Source: Blastocatellia bacterium
Lineage (GTDB): Bacteria > Acidobacteriota > Blastocatellia > Pyrinomonadales > Pyrinomonadaceae
Length of the DNA: 6,808 bases
Direction: 5' to 3'
Assembly: GCA_003488005.1 (NCBI GenBank)
Contig: DNND01000075.1
Coordinates: 11,918-18,725 of the forward strand
Below the pieces are notes generated by a model. It was not told where the DNA came from and did not search any database. It saw only the letters and a list, made by a program, of their open reading frames with translations. A program made the position numbers and the translations under genes. Shown here in pieces: positions 1-5,175 of the stretch; the first letter of the stretch is position 1; each line of letters begins with the position of its first letter.

Positions 1-16
1 ACGGTACTGACCTCAT
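1..16 (-). repeat. Palindromic intergenic repeat, copy 1 (cut by window edge)
   Basis: The first 16 bases are identical to positions 3715-3730, which belong to the right arm of the large inverted repeat behind the DNA ligase gene. Read on the minus strand the core is ATGAGGTCAGTACC. It begins 47 bases behind the stop codon of the secreted SH3-like gene and runs in the same direction as that gene. The rest of the unit lies outside the window. Confidence 0.7.
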
Positions 17-63
17 TGCCACCGCGCGGCTTTCATTCAAACTCGAACACAACCGGTGCCCTG

Positions 64-789
64 TCAGCGTCGAAACGATGCCGCGTCTAAACGCCTGCGC
101 GCCTCCGCGGCTTGTGGGCTGCGCGGGTAACGATGAACTAACTCCTGCCAGCCCTCGCCATCGTAACGAAATTGTTTTGTTCTCTGGTCAAAGACAAAGG
201 TGACGCCCTGCCGGTTGTACCGGTCCAACTCGTTAAAGTTTAGAAAGTAACTAAACATCGGCGCGCCGCCGGCGTTCATTTCTTTTTCGTCGAGCCGCCG
301 CGCTGCATCGCGCGAAAGATGGATGACGGCGTCTTCAGCCGCCAGGGCATACATGAGTAATGCTTCCGGGCGCAGCTCGGAACCGGTGAAATAGTCCAGA
401 AAGATTTTCGCGCGGACCACTCGGTCAAAACTGTCGGAGGCGTTAATCAGCCGTAACAAACGCGCATCGTCGCCGGCACGCGACGGCGCGAACACGGCGT
501 CGCGCTGAATCCAACCCCCGGTGCGGGTGGTCACGTTTACTTTATAGAAGACAATTCCGTCCCGCCCGCGCTTGTCTCCCTTGATGGCGACCAGGCTGCC
601 ACGTCCCAGGCGGCGTAACAGCTTTGCCGAGAGTTCCGGATTGGCTCGAAGTGCCGACAGTCTTTCATCGGCAACCACCGCCAGTCGTCCGCCCGGTGGA
701 GGCCGCCGTTTGGCGAGCGCCGAGTCTGGCAAGATGCCGAGGCACAGAAGAATAACGACTGAGAAGTTGCGTAAGGATCGATTCGTCAC
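64..789 (-). CDS. Secreted SH3-like domain protein of unknown function
   Basis: The function is not known. I place the start at the GTG at 789 (241 aa), because GAGGG sits 5 bases upstream of it; a GTG four codons earlier (801, 245 aa) has no ribosome site. The N terminus is a typical signal peptide: Arg residues, a hydrophobic stretch FSVVILLCLGILP, then SALA before KRR as a signal peptidase I site at about residue 26. There is no lipobox. Residues about 36-100 look like a bacterial SH3-type domain, ending in a GGWIQRDAVF segment. The C terminus (about 210-236) has the pattern RYPRSPQAAEARRRL, seen at the ends of TPR-like repeats in envelope proteins. It probably acts in the periplasm or on the cell surface. 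It lies behind ruvC on the same strand, within 60 bases, so the two may share a transcript. The domain call is from pattern only. Confidence 0.75.
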   Translation of the reverse strand: MTNRSLRNFSVVILLCLGILPDSALAKRRPPPGGRLAVVADERLSALRANPELSAKLLRRLGRGSLVAIKGDKRGRDGIVFYKVNVTTRTGGWIQRDAVFAPSRAGDDARLLRLINASDSFDRVVRAKIFLDYFTGSELRPEALLMYALAAEDAVIHLSRDAARRLDEKEMNAGGAPMFSYFLNFNELDRYNRQGVTFVFDQRTKQFRYDGEGWQELVHRYPRSPQAAEARRRLDAASFRR

Positions 790-848
790 GACTACCCTCA
801 CAAAAATGGGAGCTAATTTGGGTGAATTATTCGCGGGACACGCCAGGG

Positions 849-1403
849 TTAGCGGGCGACGCGCCGACGGGTTTGAATAGAACCTGCTAACTTACCGGCT
901 GCCCCAGCCTGCGCCGCGAGAATGCGCTGGGCATAAGAGGCATGATGAAAATGACAGATAGCCACAGCCAGCGCGTCGGCAGCGTCGTGCGGTTCGGGAA
1001 TGCTTTCGAGACCGAGTAAGGTCTTGACCATCTGTTGGACTTGAAATTTTTCCGCGTTGCCGTGGCCAACAACCGTTTGCTTCACAAGTCTGGGAGAGTA
1101 CTCATAAATACCAATTGCCGCTCGCTCAGCCGCGAGCATGGCGACACCGCGGACTTGTCCAAGTTTTAGAGTGACTTTAACGTTGGTGGCAAGAAAGCCA
1201 TCTTCAATGGCACAAGCTTCCGGGCTGTGACGTTGAATCACGTCCGCAAGCGCGTCGGCAATTTTCAATAGCCGGGCTGAAAATCTCAGGCCGGCATTTG
1301 ACCGTATCGTACCGCATTCCACCAGGCGGTAGTGCCGGCCATCGCTTTCGATGACGCCCCACCCGGTGGTTTCGCTACCTGGATCGATTCCTAAAACGCG
1401 CAT
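849..1403 (-). CDS. ruvC: Holliday-junction endonuclease RuvC
   Basis: RuvC cuts four-way DNA junctions symmetrically during recombination and repair, working as a dimer in the cytoplasm with RuvA and RuvB. The 184-residue product opens with MRVLGIDPGSETTGWGVIE, and the four acidic metal-binding residues are in place: Asp7, Glu67 (in AIEDGF), Asp140 and Asp143 (in HDAADALAVAICH). The segments LKLGQVRGV (80-87) and VKQTVVGHGNAEKFQVQQMV (107-126) are also typical of the family. Length is slightly above the 173 residues of the E. coli protein, through a basic tail ending RRRVAR. The ATG at 1403 gives the canonical N terminus. No good Shine-Dalgarno sequence precedes it; its leader instead contains a sequence like the 16S rRNA tail. 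ruvA and ruvB are not in the window. The SH3-like gene follows closely on the same strand. Confidence 0.97.
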   Translation of the reverse strand: MRVLGIDPGSETTGWGVIESDGRHYRLVECGTIRSNAGLRFSARLLKIADALADVIQRHSPEACAIEDGFLATNVKVTLKLGQVRGVAMLAAERAAIGIYEYSPRLVKQTVVGHGNAEKFQVQQMVKTLLGLESIPEPHDAADALAVAICHFHHASYAQRILAAQAGAAGKLAGSIQTRRRVAR

Positions 1404-1455
1404 GTTGAATTAGAAACTCGTATTCTCTAAAGGAGGTGAGCGGCCGCGTCACTTA

Positions 1456-1490
1456 AATTGAAATTTGAGATCTGATATTTCAGATTTCGG
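1456..1490. repeat. Degenerate AT-rich heptamer repeat upstream of ruvC
   Basis: Five consecutive 7-base units can be read: AATTGAA, ATTTGAG, ATCTGAT, ATTTCAG and ATTTCGG. The period is the same as in the GTCAGAG array at 4768-4872, although the unit differs. Within it ATCTGA (1470-1475) and TCAGAT (1480-1485) can pair with a four-base loop. It lies in the 273-base gap between ruvC and the LysM gene, where it may overlap the ruvC promoter region. I see no gene in that gap. Confidence 0.5.
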
Positions 1491-1676
1491 ATTCACAAAT
1501 CAGCGCGGCGAGTATACTACAGCGCCCACTGGCCGCACCGACTTTTTCTTGCAGTAACTCTTTCCAGTTCTTACCAGATTTCTTGCATTGGACTTGTCGG
1601 ATCTCAAGGCAGAAGAGCGAAGGCATTCCCGGCATGCGGGTGGGCGCATCCCTGAATGTTAAGTGCGAATCGAGCC

Positions 1677-2165
1677 TTACTCGGCGCGCGGAATGGTTAG
1701 TTGCTGTCCAACCTGAATCTTGTCCGGATCGTGAAGCTTGTCACGATTCGCATAAAAGATGCGCATATACTCATTTGCATCTCCGTAATACTGCTTGCTG
1801 ATCCGAGAAAGATTGTCACCGGCCTTGACTGTGTAGGTTTCACCTTGTCCCTGTCCCCCGCCGGCGGCTGCTGCCGCAGCCCGCGTTGAGTCGACACTAA
1901 TCTCGGCAGTGATGTCGTCCTGACCTGGGTTGACTAACTTTATCTGGTCCCAAAACTTGTTTTTGGCATCTTCAGATGGCGCCGTGCCTTTGATGTAAAG
2001 CTTGTTGTCCTGAACGTGAAGATTCTGAAATTGAATCTGCTGCTGGTCGGCCATATTCAGGACCGACTGGTATTTCTGTTTCAACTCGTTGAAGCGTTGC
2101 TGTGCGCCTTGTTGTTGTTCCGCTTCAGACGCGCCGTGCCCAAACATTTTGTCGAAGAGTCCCAT
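1677..2165 (-). CDS. BON-like and LysM domain protein, Kbp/YgaU-like
   Basis: A 162-residue protein without a signal peptide. It begins MGLFDKMFG, much like E. coli Kbp (YgaU), a 149-residue potassium-binding protein. Residues about 25-95 are a BON-like segment, with LYIKGTAPSEDAKNKFWDQI where BON domains carry their conserved core; this part is diverged. An Ala/Gly/Gln-rich linker (about 95-108) follows. Residues 110-159 are a clear LysM domain: ETYTVKAGDNLSRISKQYYG, then YANRDKLHDPDKI and VGQQLTIP. This half matches Kbp closely as I remember it. The likely role is binding K+ or a glycan ligand, in the cytoplasm if truly Kbp-like. GAGAGGG lies 10 bases ahead of the ATG at 2165, and AAGGA is almost adjacent to it. 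The gene starts 83 bases behind the PIG-L gene and may be co-transcribed with it. The order BON-linker-LysM is certain enough; K+ binding is inference. Confidence 0.9.
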   Translation of the reverse strand: MGLFDKMFGHGASEAEQQQGAQQRFNELKQKYQSVLNMADQQQIQFQNLHVQDNKLYIKGTAPSEDAKNKFWDQIKLVNPGQDDITAEISVDSTRAAAAAAGGGQGQGETYTVKAGDNLSRISKQYYGDANEYMRIFYANRDKLHDPDKIQVGQQLTIPRAE

Positions 2166-2248
2166 AATCCTTATTCCCTCTCGTTTTTTTTACTTTGTTT
2201 CAAACTCATGGGGGCAGTAAAGAGGCGAAGTCCGCAACAATATTCCAG

Positions 2249-3115
2249 CTAAGTACTGGCAGCGCGTTGCGGAAAGAGATCCGCCAGCGCAGCGCAAGCA
2301 AGTGACAGCCACTCCTGCCTGGTCGGCGCCCAGTCAAATCTTTCGTAATGAAGTTTTCCCTCTTGCGGAGGAGAGGTGAAATCGTAAGCCACCGGCTGTC
2401 GAAATTTTTCCGGACCGATGGGCGAGGCATCGAGACTCTCTCGCTGTGTTTCAAAACAGGCGAACATCCGCTGCTTCATTTCCTTCGCGCGATCGTCCAA
2501 CAACAAGGTAGTTATCTCGCGCTCAGTTCCAGGTAAGAAATCAGGCACCTTAGCTTTAAAGTCTGCACTCGGATGTAGTCCCATCTCGAACAACGCCGGC
2601 GGCTTAAATCCGTTTAGCTTCAGCAGGCGCATGGCGGCGTGGGTTGCAAACGCCGTCGCATCGTGGTCGGGATGTCCGCCCTCATAAGGATGGGTGACAA
2701 TTATGTCTGTCGCCGACTGCTGCAGAAAGGTTGCGATCTTCTTCGTTAAGCCAGCCAAAAAGGTCGAGGCCCGCCGATCAGGGAATTCCAAATCGACCAC
2801 GCGGTCCTCCGCCACATTCGCTATTGCCAGCGCGGCCAGGCATTCTTCCCGGCGCGCACGCGCGTAGTCGGCACGCGCTTCAAAACCGGCGGCTTTCGCA
2901 TCCTGCATCGGCGCGCCGTCAGTTACGTGCAAGACACTGACGTCGACGAGTTTGGCGATCAAACAACCAGCGCCCACTACTTCGTCGGCGGGGTGAGCAA
3001 CAATTACTGAGCAGCGCATCTTTCGATTCAGATCGCCCGTGCCAAATAATTTGGCGCGCGCCGAGCGCGGTTTTCTATGCGGTGGATGTTGAACGGCCTC
3101 AATCATCAATGCCAT
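2249..3115 (-). CDS. PIG-L/LmbE-family deacetylase-like protein with altered catalytic motif
   Basis: PIG-L family enzymes are zinc-dependent hydrolases that remove acetyl groups from N-acetylglucosamine-type sugars and related compounds (MshB, GlcNAc-PI deacetylase, LmbE). In this 288-residue protein the two zinc motifs are recognisable: VIVAHPADEVVGAG (38-50) and HPYEGGHPDHDA (142-153), giving likely ligands His41, Asp44 and His151, with His148 as the second conserved histidine. DLEFPDRRA (108-116) fits the conserved region between them. The family motif is AHPDDE; here the first Asp is Ala43 (codon GCC), and in MshB this Asp is the general base. Activity may be lost or changed. The C-terminal part (MFACFETQRESL, YDFTSPPQEGKLHYERF) follows a pattern I associate with this family. 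The ATG at 3115 has GAGG directly against it; the ATG at 3106 (codon 4) has GAGG 9 bases upstream and may be the true start. The substrate is unknown. Confidence 0.9.
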   Translation of the reverse strand: MALMIEAVQHPPHRKPRSARAKLFGTGDLNRKMRCSVIVAHPADEVVGAGCLIAKLVDVSVLHVTDGAPMQDAKAAGFEARADYARARREECLAALAIANVAEDRVVDLEFPDRRASTFLAGLTKKIATFLQQSATDIIVTHPYEGGHPDHDATAFATHAAMRLLKLNGFKPPALFEMGLHPSADFKAKVPDFLPGTEREITTLLLDDRAKEMKQRMFACFETQRESLDASPIGPEKFRQPVAYDFTSPPQEGKLHYERFDWAPTRQEWLSLACAALADLFPQRAAST

Positions 3116-3136
3116 CCTCGGTTAAGCCACTACGGC

Positions 3137-3205
3137 AATCGTACCTCCCCGTTGCATAACTCGCACGGAATTGAGACATGCGCTGTGTGTATGTCCGGTA
3201 CGATT
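3137..3205. repeat. Inverted repeat with 9-base arms upstream of the PIG-L gene
   Basis: AATCGTACC (3137-3145) is the exact reverse complement of GGTACGATT (3197-3205), with 51 bases between. It starts 22 bases upstream of the PIG-L start, so on a minus-strand transcript it could fold in the leader. With arms this short and a loop this long, chance is possible. Confidence 0.4.
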
Positions 3206-3222
3206 TTCCGGTGCCGCCGTAT

Positions 3223-3349
3223 TGAGGGTTAGGCCTAAAAGATTGGGACAACACCGAGGAGACATAGGCCGCGTGGGATGATTGCGAAAATTTCGTCGTT
3301 TGTCCGCGATCTTTTAGGCTGTGCCCGTAAATGATCTAGTCAACCCTCA
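3223..3349. repeat. Nested inverted repeat, possible small non-autonomous element
   Basis: The inner arms are 11 bases and perfect: GCCTAAAAGAT (3233-3243) against ATCTTTTAGGC (3309-3319). The outer arms are 8 bases and perfect: TGAGGGTT (3223-3230) against AACCCTCA (3342-3349). A third pairing, GGACAA (3246-3251) with TTGTCC (3300-3305), extends the stem inward. The right side has 22 bases between inner and outer arm, the left only 2. TA lies just outside on both sides (3220-3221 and 3350-3351), as expected for a target duplication of IS630/Tc1-type elements. No transposase is present. It may equally be a structured RNA. Confidence 0.55.
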
Positions 3350-3386
3350 TACCAAAGAAGGTCAAAAAAGGCGGAAGCGGCTTTTA

Positions 3387-3479
3387 GCGGCAGGTTGCGA
3401 TGCGAAACTTTGGTGAAAATAAAAGCGCGTGATTCTTATCTTCGCTCTTTTCCCCGACAACAGAGTTGAGACCTGCCGC
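3387..3479. repeat. Inverted repeat with 9-base GC-rich arms
   Basis: GCGGCAGGT (3387-3395) is the exact reverse complement of ACCTGCCGC (3471-3479), with 75 bases between. The interior is AT-richer and holds no gene. The arms are short, so the meaning is uncertain. Confidence 0.35.
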
Positions 3480-3518
3480 GCAAGAGTATGATCGTCTTTC
3501 TCATAATGAACTCACGAT

Positions 3519-3536
3519 AAACCTTTCTGAAGGTTT
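3519..3536. repeat. Small hairpin
   Basis: AAACCTT (3519-3525) pairs with AAGGTTT (3530-3536) across a four-base loop. The AAGGTTTC segment is repeated just after it as the nearby GGAAGGTTTC (3541-3550). There is no T-run behind it, so it is not a classical terminator. Confidence 0.35.
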
Positions 3537-3595
3537 CCAAGGAAGGTTTCACGGTTATTCTTCCCATGGTTTTCTGGTCCTCAGCTCTCATTTGA

Positions 3596-3735
3596 GTGCC
3601 ATGAGGTCAGTACCGCCTGCGGTAGCGGGTGGGTGCTTCGTTCCGCTCAATCAAAGTTTGTCAGGTCTCTTAAATCGGAAACCGGAAAGAGGAAGCACCC
3701 ACCCGCTACCGCAGACGGTACTGACCTCATGGCAC
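3596..3735. repeat. Palindromic repeat pair (REP/BIME-like), 44-base arms
   Basis: Two copies of a 44-base unit (3596-3639 and 3692-3735) stand in opposite orientation, separated by 52 bases, and differ from perfect complementarity at one base only. Each unit itself holds a smaller palindrome: TACCGC, two bases, GCGGTA in the left copy; the right copy has one change there. This layout is that of REP sequences arranged as a BIME. The right copy ends 4 bases from the ligase stop codon, so a ligase transcript reading on would form a very long hairpin, which could protect the 3' end or stop transcription, though no U-tract follows. Partial copies at both window edges show that the unit is repeated in this genome. 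Confidence 0.85.
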
Positions 3736-3739
3736 CTGG

Positions 3740-4744
3740 TTAGTGCTTCTTAAGTTGCTCAAAGTCGCATTGCTTTGGTTTCTTTTCCGGCCGCCAGCGC
3801 AGGAACTTTGTGCCGTGACGGAAACGCCCGCCAGTAAAATGATCGTATTGAACTTCGACCACCAGTTTTGTCTTCAGCGGTTGCCACTCGGCTGAACGTT
3901 CGGTGCTCCAGCGGCTTGGACCGCCCGGCGCGTTACCGGTAAAGCCCGGTGGTCCAATCAGCGGTTCGAGTTTCTTTGTTAACTCTTTTTTGCCGGCTTC
4001 GTTGAAACTCGAAGTGAAACCAACGTGATGCAACAAACCTGCGTCGTCGTACAAGCCGAGTAACAACGAGCCAACCACCTTGCCTTTAGATGCGTAACGA
4101 AATCCGCCAACTACGCAATCGGCGGTGCGCATCCTTTTGACTTTCTGCATGCCGTCGCGCGTTCCTGAGCGATACGCGAGGTCACTTCGTTTGGCAATCA
4201 CTCCATCGAGCTTGATGCCCGCCGATGAAAGCCATTTCTGCGCGGTCGCATAGTTTTCCGTTTTGGGGGACAACTCAATCGTCGCGTTCTTCGCAAAATA
4301 TTTCTCTGCAAACTTTTCGAGTTTAGCCCGGCGTTTGGCGAGGGTTTCTTGAAAGATGGCTTTCCCTGTCTCAGCCACCAGCAGATCGAAAACAATGTAA
4401 TGTGCCGGCGTGGCCAGCGAGAGCTTTTGAATGCGACTGGCCGCCGGGTGAATGCGTTGCAGCAAATCGTCGAACGACAAACCGCCCTTGACGGGAATTA
4501 CGAGTTCACCATCGAGCACAAACCTGGTTGCTTTTACCTTCAGCAGCGCGTCGACCACTTCCGGAAAGTAGCGCGCGAGTGGCTGGCCCGACTTTGATTG
4601 CAGCTCGATCTTCTTGCCGTCGCGAAAAGCCAAACAGCGAAAGCCGTCCCACTTCGGCTCATATTCCCAATGTTCGCCCGCAGGAATCTTCTCGACGAGC
4701 AGCGCTTCCATCGGCGGAAAAGGTGGCTTAATCGGCAAAGTCAT
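3740..4744 (-). CDS. ligC: ATP-dependent DNA ligase, LigC type
   Basis: This enzyme seals DNA nicks using ATP through a lysyl-AMP intermediate. The 334-residue protein carries the nucleotidyltransferase motifs in order: motif I EPKWDGFR (29-36, nucleophile Lys31), motif III FVLDGELV (75-82), motif IIIa YIVFDLL (116-122), motif IV LDGVIAKR (179-186) and motif V QKVKRMRTADCVVGGF (200-215). The C-terminal OB-fold part has YDHFTGGRFRH and FLRWRPEKKP (314-323), the latter as motif VI. Length and motif spacing match the stand-alone mycobacterial LigC more than the ligase part of LigD: no polymerase or phosphoesterase domain is attached. LigC is linked to alternative end joining or base excision repair in mycobacteria; here that is inference, and no Ku gene is nearby. 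The ATG at 4744 gives a family-like N terminus (LPIKPPFPPMEA), but no Shine-Dalgarno sequence precedes it. The oxidoreductase gene diverges from it. Confidence 0.93.
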   Translation of the reverse strand: MTLPIKPPFPPMEALLVEKIPAGEHWEYEPKWDGFRCLAFRDGKKIELQSKSGQPLARYFPEVVDALLKVKATRFVLDGELVIPVKGGLSFDDLLQRIHPAASRIQKLSLATPAHYIVFDLLVAETGKAIFQETLAKRRAKLEKFAEKYFAKNATIELSPKTENYATAQKWLSSAGIKLDGVIAKRSDLAYRSGTRDGMQKVKRMRTADCVVGGFRYASKGKVVGSLLLGLYDDAGLLHHVGFTSSFNEAGKKELTKKLEPLIGPPGFTGNAPGGPSRWSTERSAEWQPLKTKLVVEVQYDHFTGGRFRHGTKFLRWRPEKKPKQCDFEQLKKH

Positions 4745-4767
4745 GCGGGCAACGATAGCAGATAGCA

Positions 4768-4872
4768 GTCAGAGGTCAGAAGTCAGAGGTCAGAGGTCGG
4801 AGGCCAGAGGTCAGAGGTCAGAGGTCAGAGGTCAGAGGTCAGAGGTCAGAGGTCAGACGTCAGAGATCAGAA
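4768..4872. repeat. Heptanucleotide tandem array, 15 units of GTCAGAG
   Basis: Fifteen exact 7-base steps can be counted. Nine units are GTCAGAG apart from one central run of six in a row (4810-4851); the variants are GTCAGAA, GTCGGAG, GCCAGAG, GTCAGAC and ATCAGAA, lying mostly at the edges, as expected where an array decays from its ends. It begins 23 bases upstream of the ligase start codon, in its leader or promoter. A change in unit number would alter spacing there without affecting any reading frame. Confidence 0.95.
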
Positions 4873-4916
4873 GATTCAAGGGTGGATACTTAGAAGTGGG
4901 ACAAGTGGAATTGGCT

Positions 4917-5004
4917 TTCGCTCCGGCGGAGCGAGATGTTTATAGCTACGAACACACTCCAAAAGAATCTTCGCTCCAGTAGGCGCGCGACCCGGCAGCG
5001 CGCG
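4917..5004. repeat. Palindromic intergenic repeat upstream of the oxidoreductase
   Basis: TCGCTCC (4918-4924) and GGAGCGA (4928-4934) form a perfect 7-base stem with a 3-base loop. TTCGCTCC occurs at 4917-4924 and again at 4970-4977, 53 bases later, where the second half of the palindrome is degraded. GCGCGCG occurs at 4983-4989 and 4998-5004 and can also fold. This looks like a decayed dispersed intergenic repeat; that view needs other copies in the genome. Confidence 0.5.
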
Positions 5005-5175
5005 ATAGCCCGCCGCGCACAAGGTATCCGGCACCCGTCTTGCTACCTAGCCAGCCATCGATTCACTAACCATATAGTTGCCATTACGACGGTGTGCAAA
5101 CGAGACATAAAGCATTTCGATTTGTACCGGATGGCTACAAGGTTAGGATCATCAGTTTGCAATCACGAGAAAAAA

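Larger units (their letters stand above)
3116..3739. other. Gene-free region rich in inverted repeats
   Basis: These 624 bases between the PIG-L and ligase genes contain no credible gene. They hold four separate long inverted repeats (3137-3205, 3223-3349, 3387-3479, 3596-3735) and a small hairpin (3519-3536). Both flanking genes run on the minus strand, so the stretch is the 3' side of the ligase gene and the 5' side of the PIG-L gene. I see no strong promoter. Such a density of secondary structure suggests repeat insertion, a structured RNA, or both. Confidence 0.7.
4745..5175. other. Divergent intergenic region with repeats
   Basis: These 431 bases separate the start codons of the ligase (minus) and the FAD/Rieske oxidoreductase (plus), so promoters for both should lie here. 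I found no convincing -35/-10 pair. The region contains the heptamer array (4768-4872), a palindromic segment (4917-5004), and about 170 bases up to 5175 where I see nothing recognisable. The frame of the oxidoreductase stays open back to 4936, but that extension runs through repeat sequence and is unlikely to be translated. Confidence 0.6.

Noticed and set aside
1511..1518. AGTATACT as a -10 box for ruvC (it reads TATACT on both strands)
   Set aside because: No acceptable -35 hexamer at 16-18 bases on either strand; too weak to annotate as a promoter.
1583..1801. Plus-strand 72-codon frame overlapping the LysM gene end
   Set aside because: Overlaps the LysM domain antisense, Cys/His-rich composition without motif, no ribosome site.
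3519..3536. Intrinsic terminator
   Set aside because: The stem is AT-rich and no T-run follows on either strand.
3466..3753. 95-codon plus-strand frame containing MRSVPPAVAGG
   Set aside because: It begins with TTG, is mostly translated repeat sequence, and overlaps the end of the ligase gene antisense.
4768..4872. CRISPR array
   Set aside because: The units are 7 bases, directly adjacent and without spacers; this is a simple tandem repeat.
4614..4982. Plus-strand reading frame giving a protein with repeated SEVRGQR heptapeptides
   Set aside because: The repeat peptide is only the translation of the 7-base DNA array; the frame starts antisense inside the ligase gene and has no domain or ribosome site.
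4936..5175. 80-codon N-terminal extension of the FAD/Rieske protein
   Set aside because: It runs through palindromic repeat DNA, gives an Arg-rich composition with no family match, and the ATG at 5176 gives a normal N terminus with a nearby GAGA.
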